From: Fallopia convolvulus
Taxonomy: Eukaryota > Streptophyta > Magnoliopsida > Caryophyllales > Polygonaceae
Length of the DNA: 64,000 nt
NCBI GenBank assembly: GCA_964016875.1
Contig: OZ024723.1
Location: 15,746,074-15,810,073 of the forward strand
Direction: 5' to 3'
The notes under the pieces are model-generated. The model had not been told where the DNA came from. It was given only the letters and a program-made list of their open reading frames with translations, and made no database searches. The first letter of the stretch is position 1. Every line of letters starts with the position of its first letter. Positions 33,001 through 46,174 of the stretch are shown in pieces. The translations under genes were made by a program, and so were the position numbers.

Positions 33001-36000
33001 ATTAAATATATTACTTATGCATAAAAATATTTTAAAATATTAACCTAATAAAAGATAGATTATTTGTTATTTGACTTATTAGAACATTCTAGAATCTTGA
33101 TTTATTAAGTGATAAATAATTAATTATTTAATTACTAAGGAAATAAATATTTATATTTTTATATATAAATATTAAAATATTTTTATTTCATTCACATGAT
33201 CAATACTTTTATCTTTGTCTCAATTTAATAAAATTCTAATTATCTATCGGTTTGGTTGAAGAAAACGTCTTTTAAAATCTTGAAAAGAAAAAAGGAAAGA
33301 AAAAATAAGATTTTGGAGATCACCTATATTTGGGGGAGTGCGCCGCATTCCTCAAAATTTCAATTTTCAAGAATTTAGGGAATCTGTTAAAGTTGCTCTA
33401 AGTTTTAAAACTTTAGTTTTATAACTTGTATTTAAAGTTCAATCTACCTTCCTTTGTAGGTTACTTGTTTTAGCTCACATCATGTCTTATTATAGTGATT
33501 TAATTTAACCTTATGGAACTTTATAATATTATTATCGGTTGTTTCTATGTCATAAGGGCATAGGTTAAGAATACTAGATTTAGAAACTAAAACCCTATTA
33601 GTAAATTAATAAACCTTATCAAAAAGTCAAAATAACCTTAAGTAATAAAATTTCACAAATTATTTCTCTTTTAAGCTTCTTAACCTATGCCCTAATAGGT
33701 TAGAAAAATCGCATCATTATTGAAAGTTTTTTTTTGTAAGTTGATTTCTCTCAACTCAATTTCATCTTTTTTAATAGCACTCAAATCTTCCGAAAATAGT
33801 TTGGGATGATAAATTTATAATTGGCTTCTTGAACAAATAAATATATTAGGTAAATTAGAAGATACTAGGCCCAATTTGGATTCATTAATAATGCATTATT
33901 TTATATTAAATATTGAATTCATTGTAAAATAATGCATTATCATGAGGAGCCCAAATAGGCCCTTGGTATTTTCTTTATCTTATAATGACTTCTTATCGCA
34001 TTTCTTATTAAACACTTTATGAATATTCATAACTACTTTAAATAAACTATGCAATAATGTTCCTTTAAAACGTATTATTATAAATATGCCAATATACTAT
34101 GTTCTTACATGACTTGAATTTTCTGCTCTTATCTTATTATGACGTATTTATTTGAGTAAATACTAGCAATTTATATTTACATTTATATAGATCGAGTAGG
34201 ATTCATTTACTATATTATTTTTATTTTTATTTATTTTAATAAAAATATTCTGTTACAATCTTCATCATAGAATAATGCACCTACACATCTTTATAAATGT
34301 TTTTTTTTTCATAATAACAATTAGACGTCGCACTTCTTTGAAAGAATACAATGTGGTATTTTGGTAAAATTGTCTTTTTAAAAAAAAAATAATGCTATGT
34401 AATTTAACATAAAGTTCGTATCTTAAGTTCTTAATTATTATTATTTTCTTCTTAGTTGTATGCATATTTATGTACTAAAGTTTATGAATAGAGATCTTTT
34501 GCTCATCAATTTGCAATATGCTCTTACCAATGAAAATATAGTGACATATAAGCCTTTTCTATTATTTTTTACAAGAATTTATTTGTTTCTTACAATTGAG
34601 AGTGATATTATTTTATTGAAACTTGATTAAGGAGGATATCAAAAATCATATCACATATATCCTAAACTCTAAAAAAATATAGAATGGTGAAAGAGAATTA
34701 TTGAAAATATAATAATTAACACATCCCTTATATTAAATGGAAACTAGAATTGATACTAAATTAAAATTGTAATCTACTTTACAGGTCAGTAAATATTGGA
34801 ATTTTTATATGCTTAAAGTGTTGTGGCGTGCATAGAAGTCTTGGTGCAAATGTCTCAAAGGTATTAAAGTTATGTTACATGTCTGTGTTTGTAGATTTCA
34901 TTTAGTTGAATTCACAATTTCTCCATGCCACAAAAGGTCATCTTGGCCTTTTATTTAGTTTTTCTTTCTAAAGTAGTAAAGCATATGCCTTTCAATTTCA
35001 TATCGAATTTGGTTTCATAATTTTGATGATTGGTGGATCAACAAATGGCATATTCAGGTCTTATCCGTGAGTTTGGATAATTGGTCGGATGAAGACATTG
35101 ATACATTGGTGAAAGTTGGTGGAAATTCTGCTGCGAATTCAATATATGAGTCATTCATACCTGAAGGTCATAAGAAACCTGGACCTAATGCAAGTCACGA
35201 CGCTCGAACCAGATTCATCAAGTATAATTAGTTGTAACACGCACTAGATGTTATTTGCACAAATACTCTCTTAATCTAGAATTAATTTTATATGGATTTG
35301 TCATAATCAATATTTTTGAACATCATTATATTTATTATTCTTTATTTTTGGATGTAGGTCAAAATATGAGTTTCAAGAATTTATGAAGCCTAGCTTGCGA
35401 ACAACAACTTGTCAGTCTACATCAAAGAATGATGTGCATAGTCGCCCAACAACTTTATCAGTTGAGTTTTTCTCTTCTCTTGTTTATACATCATACATGT
35501 GTTCGATCTCTCTATTATCGATCAGTGGATTTACCCGCGTTCGAATAAAAAATGGATTGAACAAATTAAGTAGATGATAATTAAACAATCCATCTCATTT
35601 TTTGTTAAACAACATTGATTTATAAACGTTAATTATATAGAGTACTATTTTATGGTAATTATCCTCTAGTGTTTACTTCTTCTATAGGAAGGAGCAATGG
35701 AGTTTATTGGAACATTAATGGTCAAAGTGCTAAAAGGCACTAATTTAGCTGTGAGAGATATGCTGTCAAGTGACCCTTATGTTGTTGTCAGTCTTGGCCT
35801 ACAGGTCAGTCTATTTAATTAATTTATTTATTTCTTAGCTCCATGATTAAAATTTCATATTCAATCATAGATTATACCTGATAGTACTTAAGTTTGAATC
35901 TATTCCTTAGCCTGTTTGATATATATATCGTCATTATTAAACGTAATCTTATGTGTTTGTTGGTTTAAAGATTGAATTAAAGTAGCATGATTGTTAATGA

Positions 36001-36717
36001 CTTCATTTATAATTAATCTGGTAGTCTATTCCATTTTATTTCCCCAACTTGAAGGTATATTTTATCCATCTATAATGATCAATGTTCTTAATTAATGAGT
36101 AACTAAGGAACGTGTTGTTTGCAGAGTGCTCAAACATCTGTGATGGGAAGTAACCTAAATCCTATTTGGAATGAAGAGCTCAATGTGCATGTCCCTAAGA
36201 AATTTGGACACTTAAAAGTGGTAAAATGTCCTTTATACTTTACATGTATTTCTTTCTTATTAATCTTACATCTAAAGCAACACTTAATTAGAAATCTTTT
36301 CTCTGCTAATTGTCTTTTCTATACTTTAATACTAATCAATATATATGAACTAGCCAATTGCCAAAGCCAAAGATGTTTTATAACGTTTTTGGAAATTTTA
36401 AACACTATAATTTAAAAATTTTGATAAAAAATTGTACACGTGTAATCATAATTTAACTATGTACGAACCTAAAATTAAATGATAGACAACCAATTAAAAA
36501 ATGACCCTTGAATATCATGACTAATGTGATATTAACTAGTCAAAACCAAAGATATGAACTAGTCAAAGCGAACGAATCCTATGCATACGTGTAGTCACGT
36601 GAATTTATGATTGCGACTTATGGCAATATGGTTAGAGCAAAAAAAAAAAATAACCAATTAACCTTAATGGGTTGATCTTAGTAGAGTATCAAGCTCACAA
36701 TCAATAATCTCCTTAGG

Positions 36718-36749
<32 letters not shown>

Positions 36750-38839
36750 AAGTTCTAGTAGAAAGGCCTTTAGAGTGAAAAGTGAGTGTGATTCCTAACC
36801 ATTAGATTGATATGAACCACCCCTATATATATATATATAAATATATAATGGATTTTTTAGGTTAAAAAGACCGATATATAATCACCAAGTCTTTACATTA
36901 TTCTCATAAGTAGGTCTTGCGACTATATTATTACTTCATGACCAATCTTGTGGTCAATTGTAGCACCTTTTTAAAATCTTGCGGCTATATAATTAAGGAA
37001 ATTGTAAGCATTGGAAAAATTAAGATGTCTAACTGAGAAGGATAGAATATATAACGAAATTTATATAATAGCCAATCTAGAAGAAAATGAATCTGTAGTA
37101 TTGGAGTAGAATGACAAATTTGGAACTTTAAAACAATTGAAAAAAGACAAATACATATGGAAACATCTGAACTTGTATATTTTGTTTTAGGATTAGGCAT
37201 AGAATAAGAACCTTGTTTTGGAAAGATTTTACTAATTTTATTTATTTAGAAATTTTATTATATTTTTTCAAGGGTTTACGACTTTTCTTTTAGGGTTTTA
37301 GTTTATAAAAGAAAGTTTCTTATCATATATCCTAAGGGTATATGTTAGAAAGACCCTTTTTTTAATTAGACATCCCTACTTTAAAATATTCTATTGAACC
37401 CTCACCTTACAAGATTTGTGATCAAACATGTCTGCTTTGATATGGCCTATTTTATGCATATCAATCTACTCTTGGACAAGTTGAATGATTTATTTTTGGT
37501 GACAAGGATTTTTTTTTTGAAAAATTAAATTAATTTTATTTTCAATTGCTAAATTTAGGATATAATGTTTCATTTAGGGGTTTAGAGAGAATAAATGAAA
37601 TTGGTAATTGGGTGGTCGAATTGGTGTATTAGAGGGTGGATTTGAGAGGGTCGGTGTATGAGGTTGATGCTAAGCAGCGGCGCGATGGTCAAAGTTGGTG
37701 CTTAGACACGAGTTAGGGAGGGAAGATATCAGACAAGGGTAAAAATATAGAGAATTAATATCAACCATTGCTGACGGCGGATGACTACAACGGTGAGGTC
37801 CTTCAGAGTAGCATTGACAGTGAGGTGTTGAGTTCGGCATGACAAGAAGGGGTGGATTTGTGAAGAAGAATTGCAAATCTGAAGTTGGAGATTATATTTC
37901 CATTTTTTGGAGCTTGACCACTATAATTGATGACCATCAACTACCATGCTAGCGACAGATCAAAAGTCGGCGTCAGACTACTAGCTTTGGTCGAAGGAGT
38001 CAGTCTAGTTGGTGAAGGCAGGGCCTCATTGGTCATCTTCGCAAGTGATGTTGCCATAATTGACGAGAAGGAGATGGGAGGTGAGGGAAGGAGCTCTATA
38101 GGAGGCAGGGTTGACCAGCCATAAATCTAGGACAAGAGGGAAAGAGAAGGGAGGTTGGAGAAGGAGGAGCTTTTGGGTATTAATTTGACACAATAATAAG
38201 GATACAATAGTAATTTTGTCAAATTTGTTTATTAAAATTTTAAAAATAAAAAAATCGAATTATCTACGTGGCCCTCTACATGGAACCTTCATTTGTCCAC
38301 ATCATCATGCGTGAAAATCACGCCACGGAGTCTCAGCGTCAAGGTGTTCGATAGACCAAAGTTGGTTAAGTTGGGGTGTTCAATAACATTTTAATGTCTA
38401 GGTGTCTGGTTGAAACATATGTACAAGTTCAGGTGTCTCCGTACGTATTCTTACCATTGAAAAATGCATACAAGAATAACCAAACGATACAAACTAATGA
38501 TATATGATTTTGATTTAGTGTTCAAGTTGAAGTAGTAACATCTTTATTTTTGAATTTCAGCAAGTGTTTGATCATGACACTTTCTCTGCCGATGACATAA
38601 TGGGTGAAGCTCAAGTTGATCTCCAACCTCTAATCTCATCTGCAATGCACTATAGAAACCCGAGAATGTTTGGAAACATGCAAATCGGTAACTTGGCTAA
38701 GTCAGATGATAATGCTCTTGTTCATGACAGCGCAATAAACATCGTTGATGGGAAGGTGAAGCAAGAGATATCACTTCAGCTCCAAAACGTCGAATCTGGA
38801 CAATTAGATCTTGAATTAGAGTGGACAACATTGCAATAG
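30086..38839 (+). CDS. ARF-GAP with C2 domain (AGD11/12/13, ZAC type)
   Basis: This gene encodes a GTPase-activating protein for ARF small GTPases that also binds phospholipid through its C2 domain, acting in vesicle traffic at Golgi and plasma membrane (family knowledge). Coding exons: 30086-30119, 32559-32640, 34785-34860, 35058-35221, 35358-35460, 35688-35804, 36125-36220 and 38561-38839. All introns are GT-AG and phases join, giving 951 nt or 316 residues, slightly shorter than the roughly 340 I recall for AGD12. The zinc finger is VCADC ... CLKC with the arginine finger in GVHRSLG. The C2 domain (EFIGTLMVKVLKGTNL onward) keeps the calcium-site aspartates in VRDMLSSDPYV and DHDTFSADD. Odd residues: SANCPTWA and GANVSK where GAPDPKWA and GTHISK are usual. 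Intron 7 (2.3 kb) and introns 1-2 hold transposons. AGD12 is my best guess among the paralogues. Confidence 0.9.
30120..32558. other. Intron 1 of the ARF-GAP gene
   Basis: This 2.4-kb intron is AT-rich. At 30960-31200 there is a GC-richer stretch with repeated GAGCACTC / GTGCTCG words. At about 31380-31920 a diverged repeat has ACCCACTT / AAGTGGGT words in opposite orientations and a right end GACATCCCTAATTA, which resembles non-autonomous hAT ends. The left end is not found. No coding frame. Confidence 0.35.
32855..33398. mobile_element. Tourist-like (PIF/Harbinger) MITE in intron 2
   Basis: It is 544 bp with termini GAGCAAACCCAACAAATTCCC and, on the right, the complement of GAGCAACTTTAACAGATTCCC. 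It is flanked on both sides by TAA (32852-32854 and 33399-33401). A TAA duplication with GAGCA-type ends is characteristic of Tourist-like MITEs. It has no coding capacity. Confidence 0.82.
33868..33962. repeat. Small hairpin element in intron 2
   Basis: The arms GGCCCAATTTGG and CCCAAATAGGCCC, and the inner ATAATGCATTATTTTA and TAAAATAATGCATTAT, form an almost continuous stem of about 40 bp with a short loop. It looks like a miniature inverted-repeat element. Its superfamily is unknown. Confidence 0.6.
36718..36746. repeat. (TA)n microsatellite in intron 7
   Basis: About 13 TA units in a row; a second, interrupted TA tract follows at 36822-36849. Confidence 0.9.
37333..38453. mobile_element. 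TIR element in intron 7, ends approximate
   Basis: Near the ends lie diverged inverted repeats: the left reads AGACATCCCTACTTTAAAAT, TTGAACCCTCACCTTAC, and the right complement reads AGACACCTAGACATTAAAAT, TTGAACACCCCAACTTAAC. This word pattern is common in plant MULE-type or similar elements. The interior (37660-38130) is GC-richer but has no protein I recognise. No target duplication was found. Confidence 0.5.
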
Positions 38840-39199
38840 ACACATTAATTAAAGTAAAGAAGGCAAAAAAACTTCTTCTTGAATAGAGCAATTTCTTCAA
38901 GTTTTTATCTTTGAAGAAACGAGTCATATTAAGAGTTAATTCACAAAAATGATACTCAAAGAGGGGAAACACAAACACAAGTTTTGCACATTATTTCTAT
39001 GTTTATGTAGCATAATTGTGTCTACATAGAATGAAGTTGTGTCTATATAGAATGTCACATCGTTTGTGACAAAAAATGATATTGAGTCGAAACACTTGCA
39101 ATGTTTTTTGCATTGGAGAGTAATAAATTAAAAGACATATTACTCAAAATTTTTGAACACATTATTAAGCTCTAGCCTCTTGTTTTTCAATTCTCCTAT
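38840..39199. other. Presumed 3' UTR and downstream of the ARF-GAP gene
   Basis: AT-rich sequence following the TAG stop. No further frame is visible. The boundary with the copia remnant near 39200 is approximate. Confidence 0.4.
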
Positions 39200-39490
39200 G
39201 TTCATGAACAAAAATTGCACAACTAAAAAACTTGAAGGGCACTCTTGAGTTTGTGAAAGTCTTAAATGAGTTGTCAAATAAAATTTTGAAGGGCAATCTA
39301 TTTATCAAATATGCATTACCCAAAATAACATCTCCCCAAAAATGTGTAGGAACTTTGGTTTAAAAATTAATGCACGAGTCACTATCAATAGATGTCTATT
39401 TTATCCTTCAACTATACCAATTACCAACATATTTTCCATCATATGCCTTGAATCTTGAGTGTTTGTAATGGTCACACTACTATTCAAAAT
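39200..39490 (-). pseudogene. Ty1/copia integrase fragment
   Basis: The minus strand, in shifting frames, reads NRHLLIVTRALIF and then HFWGDVILGNAYLINRLP, conserved blocks of the copia integrase C-terminal half. A stop precedes NRHLL. It belongs with the gag and primer site found at 56660-56969: the same minus-strand copia element, split by A2 and a LINE-like insertion. RT and RNase H are missing to the left. Confidence 0.65.
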
Positions 39491-39506
39491 GCTTACCATC
39501 TCTCTC

Positions 39507-40154
39507 GCTCTCTTTTTGAGTAGGTAAGAATTCGGCTTACCGAACAAGATCGGTAACCGAGAAGCCGAACAAACGGCAGATGGAAAACCGACAAGAGCAA
39601 ACAAAGACGAAGACAACAAAACAGATAGAAACGAACAAAACACAAAGAAAGTACAACTAACGAAAAAGCACTAGAACGAAAGGAGTAGTGGGAGACGTGA
39701 GGGGCTAAATATTAACGTCTTTAGCATTCAGGTCAAATGCGGACCAATATGATGAAATGGACTACTGACGTTGCCTCCACCGGGATGAAGGATCTTAAGC
39801 AACCTCAAGAATGTCCAAGCGACCGCGCCAATCATGTACGAACCACACCCAATCCTAGAGCCAAAACTTGAAATTGTACAAACCGTGCTTGAGTCAACCT
39901 GTCAAAACAAAACACGAAACACAAAACCAAAAAAAAAACCTAGACCCAAAAGCCAAAGGAAAGCCAAAAGACGGATTAAGTTTGGGTACAAGAAAAGAAT
40001 GGGCCAAATGAGCCAAAGGCTCATACACCAACAACAAAGATGGGCTGAAGCAATCATTATAGAGAGCCAAGCCCCAACGAGTCTAAAGAATGTCTTCATA
40101 GAATACCACGATTGTCATCATCGTTTTCAAAGATCAACAATCGTTTTAATGGGG
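39507..40154 (-). mobile_element. 5'-truncated LINE-like 3' fragment
   Basis: It is bounded by a 16-base direct repeat GCTTACCATCTCTCTC at 39491-39506 and 40155-40170. A long target duplication and a minus-strand end ...CTACTCAAAAAGAG (compare the LINE end at 20930) fit an L1-type retrotransposon tail. It contains no recognisable coding domain; 39834-40184 on the plus strand is a shadow. Confidence 0.65.
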
Positions 40155-41537
40155 GCTTACCATCTCTCTCTTGATTTCCTCTAAGAAACGTCAAGCAACA
40201 AGAGCAATCAAAGAAAACCAATTGAATAGTTTATAACACCCCGACTTTCATCGGGGCGCTACTCAGTGGTAGACCTCTCCGGTACTACTCAGGTTAGTTG
40301 ACAACAAACTCATTCAGATCTTGCAACGCGGGCACGACGAGAAAACAAATAAATATCCAGCTTTTTATTTTAAACTGAATGTATAAACATGATAGTATTC
40401 CCGAATTCATAAACAAAAGATAACAATTATACCATTTTGTAATCTCAAACCATTCTAAACCAGTTCTATCCAACTAGCAACAAAACAATTCAATAGACAA
40501 ATATTAATACATAAATAATCAGATACCAACAACTCGAACCTAATGACACATGCGACAACATCCGTTCCACCACTTCAAAGAGGATCCATTACAGTTCCTC
40601 AAATGTACCTGAAACTATAAAAATATTCCCCAAAGGGTCAGCTACAATTATAATTCAAGCTAGAAACCGCGAGATGCATATAGAACGTTTGAAAATCCAC
40701 ACAGAACTCTACCAATCAACATTTACACATAAATCGATATTTTTCAATTCATATCAACTCAACACTTAACGTTAAATAATCACCTACACATAAACACACA
40801 AGTCATACAAACAACATCACAACTAAAATTAACATAAAATTACAATATTAACACAATAATATAGTTAACATAATAATGATAACATTAAAAATAATAATAA
40901 CGACAAGGATAATAGTAACTTTCATAAGGATATTACCAACAACATATACAACCGCAAACATACATTTCGTCAAGTCAACACCCACGAATACTAGATCATT
41001 CAAATAAAGTCCAACAAATCACATAACAACCAAACGTACTCCTTAAAGATATGGCACCCTTCGACCTCTATTCCATTGCGCACGGTCAGCGCACGTAGCT
41101 ATACACGTGCCCATTTCCTGCATTCGCCCTTCTTTCCTCGGCTAAACCTTTACTAGAGCATTTGCCAAAACAATTTATTTTATTTTTAGAAGGGGGTTCC
41201 TTCCAGCTACATGACCATGCCCGAGGACCTCTTCATCTCCAATGTACCCGTACCCATGACCATGTCGGTGGAACCCGAAGCACACATAATAAAAATGTTT
41301 AAAGACGATTTTTCATAATTTCAAATACATATATAAGCACATAATATGGAATCACTCCAAAATAAGGTTTACACATTCAATTCACTCATTTAACACATAA
41401 CAGGTCGTAAGCAAAGTAAGTCGGCAAGCAATTAACCTCAAAAGAGGAAAACAAATACGTAGTGGAAGAAAATAGGTCCGAACAAATCACAATAACAAGC
41501 ACAACCACGATTTCAATTCAAACACAATCGCAATTAC

Positions 41538-44500
41538 TGTAATATCCGCTAATTTCTAAATATAATAAACGTGTATTTATTTTTAAAAAATCTCTTAAAT
41601 AGAGAGTTTAAATATTTTTATAATTTTCTTAATAGATTATAAAAAAATTTATAAAAGGTTATCAAAATGGAAAATAAATTTTAAACAAATATAATTAATA
41701 ATAATTTTGGATTTAATTTAGTATTAAATTACAAGGCAAGTAAAAATAATAAGAATGGGTAAAATAAAAGGGGTGAGAGGGGGACTCGAACCCGAGACCT
41801 CTTGCACCCTTCTCACTCTCACATACACTCAAACTCGCACTGCCATTGTATTCCATCTACCCATTTAAGACTTTTTATTATTTTATGCCCTTCCTTCTTC
41901 TTCCCCAAATTGAACATTAGCTTGTCTGACTGATGTAACGTTCATCCATTGCATGCCCTTCTTCTTCCCCAATTGCCATGGTGGCTTCCCTTGCTCACCA
42001 AAGCCTTCATCACCGCTTGTCATCAACCAACTAACACCCCCCACCAATCTCCACTGACCTTCCCCTCCTAGATTGGTCAAAATCAAATTAAAGTGGTAGA
42101 TCAAGAGAAGCACACTTTTCAACTATTTAAAGGGCTGAAAATCTACTACAATGCTCACACATTCATCTTCTTTTACTCTCTTCACAATTTCCCTTTCAAT
42201 CAAGGCAAAAATCAGCCTAGAGAAGCTTTATTTACTTGCTGATTTTTTTTCTTCAAACACCATTAAAACCCTAGTTCTTCACCCCGGGCCACCACCAGAC
42301 CACCTTGGGTCGCCTCCCTGTGTCGTGCGCCACCACCTGACGGATGCTGGACCACCACGCCGCCCCGGAGCCGCCACCTGCTGAGCCGCCCCTTGCCTTC
42401 CTATGTTCCATCATATCTTCTCCTCTGTACGCATAACCTGTACAAGTCTAATTTCTATTTTTTAAAATTTTTTTAACCCTTTATTTTAACAAGTAAATAT
42501 TTTTAATGTCTTATAAAATCTTTAAAGATAAAGGTTGTTAGGAGAAAGAAAAAAAAATCAGATTTGTTTTTATAATTTTCCTTGTACATAAAGGTAAATA
42601 TATTAGCTTGCATGTGTATTTTATATAAAATAAATTATGATAGACATGGAAAGATTTTTTTAAATAAAATTATGGGATTAATTTATGAGATTTATATACA
42701 TGAAAAGTATAATTTTATAATATGGTTCCCTTATTTTGGAGTTTAAATTAATGAATAAAAAGAATTAGAGCAAGATGTTGGAAATTATTAACTCGAGACT
42801 ATTTATATTGAAAAAGGCTAGCGTGTCTTTCAAAAATCCTATTATTAAATTAAATATAATTTGGATAAGATATTTTTGTCATAAGATATTTTTATATGAT
42901 TAAAGGGAAGAATAAAAAGATATATTAAATATTTGCATGCTATAAAAAGGAACTTCCCTTGAACTTATAAGGAAAGTAAATTAATAATATCAATATTGGA
43001 TTAAATAATCTAAATAATATCTTATTGGTGGACTTTACCTAATTTTATGACCTTGCATGTATTTAATTAAGACTTACCAATATTTTAAGAATATTGTTTT
43101 AACATTAGAGGCTTAATAAAAAGAATGAGTCTTTTAATGGACTTTTAACCATAAGTTATTAATTGTAATAGTAAGTCAAAAAAGGTGATGTTTTGACTTT
43201 CAAAACCTTGTATAAAACTTTATATAAATATAATTATTTTTATAAATTATTTTTAAGATATTGAAATTTAAAATAATAATAAAGGATTATTATTATTTAA
43301 AGCCTCCACCTATATTATTAATTAAATAATTTAGCTTTCTTAACTTCTCTTGTAAAAAAGAAAAATAAGAAAAAAATAATAACTTAGAAAAGATAAGAAT
43401 TTTAATAGAAATTCACTCGTTATCTCTCGTGTCGCTAGGTCGAAGTCTCAAATCTGTCTAAGTCATCAAATTTCGAATCGTTCGAAAGAAACCGTACGCA
43501 AATCAAGGCAAGTGGATTTTCTCCTTCAAGCCTTAATAACTCGTTTCGTGAAATTTCTCGATGTTGGGAACAACTTGTTTGATAGAAATAAATGAATCTA
43601 GGAATATCGATTGTTAGAATTAATGACCCACTCGTTATCCTTATTAAGATTATCGATGTTCGTATGATTATTCTACTAGGTTGGTTTGTGTGGCCTTTGC
43701 TTGTTTAAGATCTCTTTTCGAGATTGGTATGGATTAAATATTTAAGGGGTGCGGGCTTAACCCGAACACCTCTATATAACATGTTAAGTAGTATGGAACC
43801 ATGCCTAATCTCCATGACTTTAAGGATCATGATCTATGTCTGCTCCTACTCGGGGGAGGGACGTGTGCACCCTAGCTAGGTACCGGAACTCCGTTCCATT
43901 AAGTGGACTTCAGCCCTTTCATGGACCCCACACTCTTAAAAAATTCATTAACGTAAGTGAAAGTTTTATCACGACATAAGATAAGTGCCAATGCACATTT
44001 AAAAGAAACTAAAATCGGGTCGGAATAGTACAACTTGGAAGACTAACCCGGCTCTCGATTCTTGAACGATCGTCTTTCCAATCTGAATGCTTATTCGGGC
44101 TTGTCAAGGTGGGCTTGGTATTTGAGCGCCTTCGGGCCACCTCCTCGATCTGGAGCACCGAATAAGATGAGGTTGGTTGAGGTCCAACAAGAGCGCGAGA
44201 GGTTTTCAAATCTTGTGTGTATTAATAACGCTCCCAACATACTTTCTATTCTAAGAAGTTCTACAATCTCGTAGGTCTTTCTTTCGGTTTAAGACTTATC
44301 TCATCTCGAGATTTACTCGTTCCGTTCGTAAAGCTCCACATAAAGTTCCTACATCTCAAATACATCTCGTTAACATCCCTCGATTATTGTGAATTACCAT
44401 ATTACCCTTGAGAATTTCCATTTTCACTTACTTAGTCTCTTTATACTAATTCCGCTTTTCTGCATTTTTGTTTGGCATTTCTCGCCCTTTGTGACCAATC

Positions 44501-44804
44501 CCAGACTCTAGAAAACCAACTCTCGAGGATGTTACTTCTCGTTTATTTTGGATTACCTTATCCTTTTATACGAACAATATTCCGTCATTTCCATTATTAA
44601 ACTATTTTCACTTTTTGTGTTGGTTAAGGTTGTAAGAACAAATTCAAAGTCTCATGTTTGAGCAAATTTTATAATGTAATATTATTTCAATTTCCGCATT
44701 TTCGTTAAGTTTAATACTACTATATAAAGCCTTGGGTGAATTTAGACGGTAAAGTCCGAGGGCATTGGCAATTTTACCCAATGTTACAAAATAGGGGTGT
44801 TACA
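41538..44804 (-). mobile_element. B1: solo LTR (3267 bp) inside A2
   Basis: It is bounded by attac at 41533-41537 and 44805-44809. On the plus strand it starts TGTAATATCCGC and ends GGGGTGTTACA. On the minus strand it therefore starts TGTAACACCCC and ends GGATATTACA, the same termini as family A, so B is probably the minus-oriented relative of A. It contains a tRNA box-B-like stretch at 41784-41811 (minus TCTCGGGTTCGAGTCC). No coding domain was recognised. Confidence 0.85.
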
Positions 44805-45010
44805 ATTACAATTACAAACACAATCATAGTCACATTTGCAATCACAACGACAATTACAATTACAAATTACCTTTACAATTACTATTAACATTATACTTGC
44901 AATTACAAGTACAAATACCATCACAAATACCAAAATAATTGCAATCACAATTATATTCACCAATGCAAGCACAGTCACAATCGCAAACACCGTCACAATT
45001 CTCATAGGCA
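44805..45010. repeat. Degenerate CAATTACAA-type tandem repeat
   Basis: Short units of about 6 bases (CAATTA, CAATCA, CAAATA) repeat with drift. Before B1 inserted, the tract was contiguous with 41490-41537. Overlapping ORFs on both strands (44784-45084) are artefacts of this simple repeat. Confidence 0.75.
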
Positions 45011-46174
45011 CACTCATAGTAGCAATCAGATTCAGAATTCACATGGGTACAAATTAAAACATCTTTATTAAAAATAATAATCAAAGGAACTAAATCCCAA
45101 AACTAACTCTACACACATGGCACCCAATCTAACAAGAATTGAAATCGTCGCAGAAAATAAACAACTCAAGTAGCATGAGCAAATGTGAAACCTACCAGAA
45201 TTAACGATACAAGCATTCAACAATACAATTCAAAAGAAAAATAATTGACTGGACTTAAACGGATTCCTTCTCAAGGTAACTCGAAGCTATATAGGAAGGA
45301 ATTACTTCGACCAATTTGATGCCATATCGTAAATTCTTGGACTTCCAGAGTTAACGTGAAACTACTCTTTTTTTTTATAACCAAACCATTCCAGAGTTAA
45401 CGTGAAACAACTCTAGCCCAACTTGACTATTGATTTGGCCAACTCTCCACACTTTTAATTACAACAAACTAATTTTCAGCATCCCAAGTAAAGAAGTAAA
45501 CTTAACTAGCTAATCTTAATAAAATACTCCTTGACTAACATTACACCCATGGAAAACATTATACAAGAGAACTTTTGAATTCTTACTAGATTAAGTAATC
45601 TATTTCTGATTCTCACACAACCATTTAAAACGACAACATCCAAACTCGTCCAAAAGTCTAATATGAACCCTAGGATTTCGTTCCTAGTCTCGACACACTT
45701 GAAAGAACTCATCACACACAAGAACCGAATATAATACCAACTTACAATCAAATTGGACTAGCATAATTGTTACAATTCAAGTTGACCACTAGATTACATT
45801 AAGAGTCGGAACCCTAACCAACAGATTACAAAGTTTACAGAAATTGAATAACGCCATTGGGCCGTAATACCATTGAAATTCTCAAATTTCTTACCATAGC
45901 ACTTACAAAACACTGAACAGATTCCCAACTTACAACAACAATTCAAAGGACACGAAAGGCAAATTAGAACACCGAAATCCCACCTCAACATATTAGGACG
46001 GCAAGGATCGACGCTCAAATCAGCGACGACTTAGGACAAGGCAGAATCTAGCGCAAGGGAAACGAAACCCGACCAAGACATGCTAAGCACACAATAATAA
46101 TTCTGGATCGAAGTCAGAAACAAAGAAAGAGAAGGAAAGAGGACAGATTAGGCGATCTAAGGACCAACCTCTTC
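45011..46174. other. Middle part of A2
   Basis: This is LTR sequence of family A between the B1 and B2 insertions. It is moderately AT-rich with no recognised motif or coding frame; the small minus-strand ORFs at 45506-46018 show no family features. Confidence 0.5.

Noticed and set aside
44784..45084. Overlapping ORFs on both strands rich in Ile/Thr or Cys/Asn
   Set aside because: They come from a short-period CAATTACAA repeat that is open in several frames.
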